A DNA stretch of 64,000 nucleotides from Clostridia bacterium. Its GTDB lineage: Bacteria > Bacillota > Clostridia > Lachnospirales > Lachnospiraceae. The DNA lies in the NCBI GenBank assembly GCA_003246295.1, contig QKAS01000005.1, positions 1 through 64,000 on the forward strand, in the 5' to 3' direction. Made by a program: the position numbers and the translations under genes. Positions 61,300 through 64,000 of this stretch are shown piece by piece (position 1 is the stretch's first letter; the number at the start of each line of letters is the position of its first letter). The notes beneath the pieces were generated by a model. The model saw nothing but the letters and a program-made list of their open reading frames with translations, searched no databases and was not told the DNA's origin.

Positions 61300-63222
61300 T
61301 TGAGTCGATTAAGCTTATCGAAAAAACTAATTATGATTGTTATGCTTGCATTTGTTCTCATGCTCATCAATGCATCGTTGGATCTTGTATATGAGTATAG
61401 GAAAAATACTGAATCTCTTAAAGTGCTTGAAACAAGTCTCCGAGAGAATTATGATGCCAGTATCAAAATGCAGATAGAGACTTTATTTACCACAATAGAA
61501 ACGATGCGAATTCAAAATGAGACAGATGGCATTTCAGAAGACGAAAGCAAGGAGAAAATTGCGGAAGTAATCAGGGAAATCAAATATGGTGAGAATGGTT
61601 ATTTTTGGGCAGATACTGTAGACGGATATAATATTGTATTATATGGGAGTGATACAGAAGGAACCAATCGCTATGATTTTCAGGATTTCAATGGAAAGTA
61701 TATTGTCAGAGAGATTATTCAGAACGGATTACGTGGAGGAGGCTTTACTGACTATGTATTTCCAAAAGCTGGAGAGACTCAGCCACAGCCTAAAAGGGCC
61801 TACAGTAATTACTATGAACCATTTGGCTGGGTGATAGGGACCGGAATTTATACCAATGATATTGACCAGGAAATTATACAAAAGCAGGAGGAACAACAAA
61901 TAGAATTAAGGAGGAATATGATACTGCATCTGCTTCTCCTTGTCAGTTTTTTTAGCGTGGTTACGGTATTCATTCTGATCTTTTCAAGAAAATTTGTCAG
62001 AATGATTATTTTTTCTTCAACTTATGCAAAGTCAATTTCAGAAGGTGAATTTGGTCTGGTTGTACCAGAACATTATTTAAAAAGAAAAGACGAACTGGGA
62101 CTTCTACTTCGTTCATTAAATGAAATGAAGCATTCTTTAATTAGTACTTTTCAAGAGAAGGAATTTGCGAATGAACAGCTGAAAAAAGAAAAAAATGAAA
62201 TTGAGTTTTTAAGTTATCATGATCTTTTGACGGGTATTTATAATCGAAGATATTTTGATCTGAAATGCCAGGAACTTGTTCAAGAAAGTGCTTATCCGTT
62301 AACTATTATTGTAGCGGATGTGAATGCGTTAAAACTTACCAATGATGCGTTTGGTCATACAACAGGTGACAGACTAATTCGATCCTTTGCGCACGTATTA
62401 CGAAGTGTTGCAAGAGAACAGGAGTATTTGTTCAGAATTGGAGGTGATGAGTTTGTCATGCTTCTTCCATTTAAGGAGAAAAAGGAAGGATTAGAGGTTA
62501 TTGAATCTGTAAAATCAATTCTAGCCAGAACTTATGTTGGAAGTATTCCTTTGTCGGCTGCATTTGGATGCTACACTTGTGAAAATAGTGAAACACAATT
62601 TGAAGAAGCATTCAGGCAGGCTGATGAAGCTATGTATAAAAATAAGTTAAAAGAAAATGAAGCAGTGAAAATGGCGATACTTGATTCGATCTTAGATAAC
62701 AATAAGCATATGTTCTGGAATCAGGCAGATGAGATCGGAAATGTACTGTTTTTCTGTAATGTGATAGGTGAAAAACTTAACTTTACGCCAATAGAATTAA
62801 ATAGATTGCTCAAGGCAGCAGCAATTTATAATATTGGTTATAGTACACTGGATCAATCTGTTGTCAGCAAAGAAGATGAACTTAATAGTAAGGAATGGGA
62901 TGAAATCAGAAAACATCCGATGGCAGGATATCACATGCTAAAGAACTTAAGTCTATATGCAGATGTTGCCGAAATTATATTAGAGCACCATGAAAATATT
63001 GATGGATCAGGATATCCAAGAGGATTGACAGAACAACAACTTCAGAAAGAGACGCTGGTCTTATCGGTGGTAAGTGATTATTTTTCTATGTGTAATAATC
63101 GCCCCTATAGAAAGGCATTGTCTTCTGAAATGGCAATAACGAGAATTCGTGAAGGGATAGGGAAACGATATCGCAAAGATATCGCGGATTTATTAGAAAA
63201 AGCAGTAGGCGAAAAGAAATAG
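61300..63222 (+). CDS. Cache-GGDEF-degenerate HD-GYP signalling protein
   Basis: A 640-residue membrane protein: TM1 (about 10-30), an extracellular single Cache domain (about 40-190: GENGYFWADTVDGYNIVLYG, GWVIGTGIYTNDID), TM2 (about 205-228), a HAMP-like linker, GGDEF (about 300-450) with intact RIGGDEFVMLLP, and an HD-GYP-like end (about 460-640). In that end the metal-binding HD is replaced by YN (AAIYNIGYSTLDQ), while HHENIDGSGYPRG is kept. It can probably make cyclic-di-GMP, but breakdown is doubtful. TTG start at 61300 after GGAGGA. Divergent from the rubrerythrin operon. Confidence 0.87.
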   Translation: MSRLSLSKKLIMIVMLAFVLMLINASLDLVYEYRKNTESLKVLETSLRENYDASIKMQIETLFTTIETMRIQNETDGISEDESKEKIAEVIREIKYGENGYFWADTVDGYNIVLYGSDTEGTNRYDFQDFNGKYIVREIIQNGLRGGGFTDYVFPKAGETQPQPKRAYSNYYEPFGWVIGTGIYTNDIDQEIIQKQEEQQIELRRNMILHLLLLVSFFSVVTVFILIFSRKFVRMIIFSSTYAKSISEGEFGLVVPEHYLKRKDELGLLLRSLNEMKHSLISTFQEKEFANEQLKKEKNEIEFLSYHDLLTGIYNRRYFDLKCQELVQESAYPLTIIVADVNALKLTNDAFGHTTGDRLIRSFAHVLRSVAREQEYLFRIGGDEFVMLLPFKEKKEGLEVIESVKSILARTYVGSIPLSAAFGCYTCENSETQFEEAFRQADEAMYKNKLKENEAVKMAILDSILDNNKHMFWNQADEIGNVLFFCNVIGEKLNFTPIELNRLLKAAAIYNIGYSTLDQSVVSKEDELNSKEWDEIRKHPMAGYHMLKNLSLYADVAEIILEHHENIDGSGYPRGLTEQQLQKETLVLSVVSDYFSMCNNRPYRKALSSEMAITRIREGIGKRYRKDIADLLEKAVGEKK

Positions 63223-63240
63223 CCTGCTGCTATTTCTTTA
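63215..63240. terminator. Bidirectional terminator
   Basis: AGAAATAGC (63215-63223) pairs with GCTATTTCT (63229-63237) across a 5-base loop. It sits between two convergent genes and overlaps the end of the first. Confidence 0.65.
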
Positions 63241-63245
63241 TGATG

Positions 63246-63899
63246 TTACAGACTTTTTTCATCTAACTTAAAAACATCTGATGGTTTCCCGATTACAACA
63301 ATATGATCATTTCGTTGAAAAGTATAATCACTGCCTGGAAGTGGTTTTAAATCGTTTCTTGTTTTAATTGCAAGAATATTGATGTGATATTTCCTGCGAA
63401 TATCTATCTGGGCGATACTTTTATTAATCCAGATCTCTCTGATTGGAATTTCAAAAATACCGTATTCAGGTGTTAATTCAATAAAATCAAATATGCTTTT
63501 TGCACTGAGTCGGATTGCAAGTTTTTCAGCCATTTCACGTTCTGGGTAGACCACCTCATCTGCACCATTTCGTAGCAGGAATTTTGCCTGGATATCACGA
63601 CTGGCTTTAGAAACCACATACTTTGCACCAAATTCCTTTAGCAGGGAAGTGATTTCAAGAGAAGATTGAAAGTTATTACCAATCGCTACAAAACAGATAT
63701 CAAAATTTCGGACACCGAGTGTTGAAAGTACCGTTTCACTTGTACAGTCTCCGATATGTGCATCTGTAAAATTTGGAGCAAGTTCCTCAATGATAGATTC
63801 TTCTTTGTCTACAATCATAACATCATTATTTAGTTCCGTCATTTTTCTTGCAAGATGCTTACCGAAACGTCCCATACCAATTACTAAGATTGATTTCAT
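63246..63899 (-). CDS. TrkA/KtrA potassium channel regulatory protein
   Basis: A 217-residue RCK protein: Rossmann RCK_N (about 1-130, IGMGRFGKHLA then VDKEE, GDCTSE, AIGNNFQSSL) and RCK_C (about 135-217). It gates a K+ channel or transporter in response to nucleotides, often ATP/ADP and cyclic-di-AMP. The membrane subunit would lie next to it beyond the right edge. The last 100 bases of the window hold no other gene. Confidence 0.9.
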   Translation of the reverse strand: MKSILVIGMGRFGKHLARKMTELNNDVMIVDKEESIIEELAPNFTDAHIGDCTSETVLSTLGVRNFDICFVAIGNNFQSSLEITSLLKEFGAKYVVSKASRDIQAKFLLRNGADEVVYPEREMAEKLAIRLSAKSIFDFIELTPEYGIFEIPIREIWINKSIAQIDIRRKYHINILAIKTRNDLKPLPGSDYTFQRNDHIVVIGKPSDVFKLDEKSL

Positions 63900-64000
63900 A
63901 TAGGTGTTACCCTGCCTTTCTTTTCCGTGTCTATTGTTGTTCCATCAAGAACAAAGAGGTGCATTTAAAATTTATTTAACCAATCATTATTTTTTCAACT

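Noticed and set aside
63900..64000. A cyclic-di-AMP riboswitch upstream of the potassium regulator.
   Set aside because: Only 100 bases are visible and no conserved motifs were found.
1..64000. CRISPR arrays, insertion sequences, tRNA or rRNA genes.
   Set aside because: I looked for spaced identical repeats, transposase motifs, and cloverleaf or rRNA sequences and found none; the only tandem array is the 11-base one at 31887.

Overview
The window looks like chromosome of an anaerobic, low-GC, Gram-positive Clostridia member, most likely Lachnospiraceae-like. The reasons are AT-rich DNA, strong AGGAGG-type ribosome sites, several GTG/TTG starts, lipobox-type substrate-binding proteins, rubrerythrin/rubredoxin and superoxide-reductase proteins, FliB, and many HD-GYP/GGDEF proteins. 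I call 62 protein genes, one of them cut by the left edge. I saw no tRNA, rRNA, CRISPR array, insertion sequence or intact prophage.

Layout. 1-9.8 kb: accessory genes (Fic enzyme, two VOC proteins, DUF2804, DUF523/DUF1722), then a MarR-MATE-flavodoxin operon and an amino-acid permease. 10-15.3 kb: TetR regulator, FGGY kinase, class II aldolase, GtrA membrane protein and class III aminotransferase, apparently one uncharacterised catabolic operon. 15.4-21.5 kb: DUF5131, orphan FliB, and two small regulator/hydrolase modules. 21.5-27.7 kb: DUF6144, a membrane cytochrome b5-type protein with a flavin reductase, a Crp/Fnr regulator, and a tight four-gene operon (cytosolic binding-protein fold, UreG/HypB-like GTPase, soluble ABC ATPase, Cys-rich small protein). 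That last operon is the best candidate here for an undescribed system. 27.8-34 kb: giant DUF5107-TPR protein, DsbA-like protein, an XRE/superoxide-reductase fusion, hydrolase, ArsC-like protein.

34-40.7 kb: an operon of Cache histidine kinase, REC-DUF3369-HD-GYP protein, a binding protein fused to an esterase, and a Gfo/Idh oxidoreductase. 40.8-48.4 kb: a sucrose/fructan operon (lipoprotein, two permeases, sucrose phosphorylase, GH32, LacI) with two matching LacI-type operators 153 bp apart upstream. No ABC ATPase lies in it, so a shared one elsewhere is probable. 48.4-57.6 kb: fused chromate transporter, chemoreceptor, TcdA, Rrf2 regulator, trans-sulfuration enzyme, thioredoxin, a split chromate-transporter pair, a C_GCAxxG_C_C protein, and a divergent NifX-like/DUF134 pair. 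57.6-64 kb: 7TM-GGDEF protein, two multi-rubredoxin oxidative-stress proteins, a Cache-GGDEF-HD-GYP-like protein, and a TrkA/KtrA potassium regulator.

Many control regions are readable. Palindromic operators sit on the promoters of the MarR, TetR, Crp/Fnr, Rrf2 and LacI genes, and several fix the choice of start codon. Functions come from recognised families and motifs read by eye; no searches were run.
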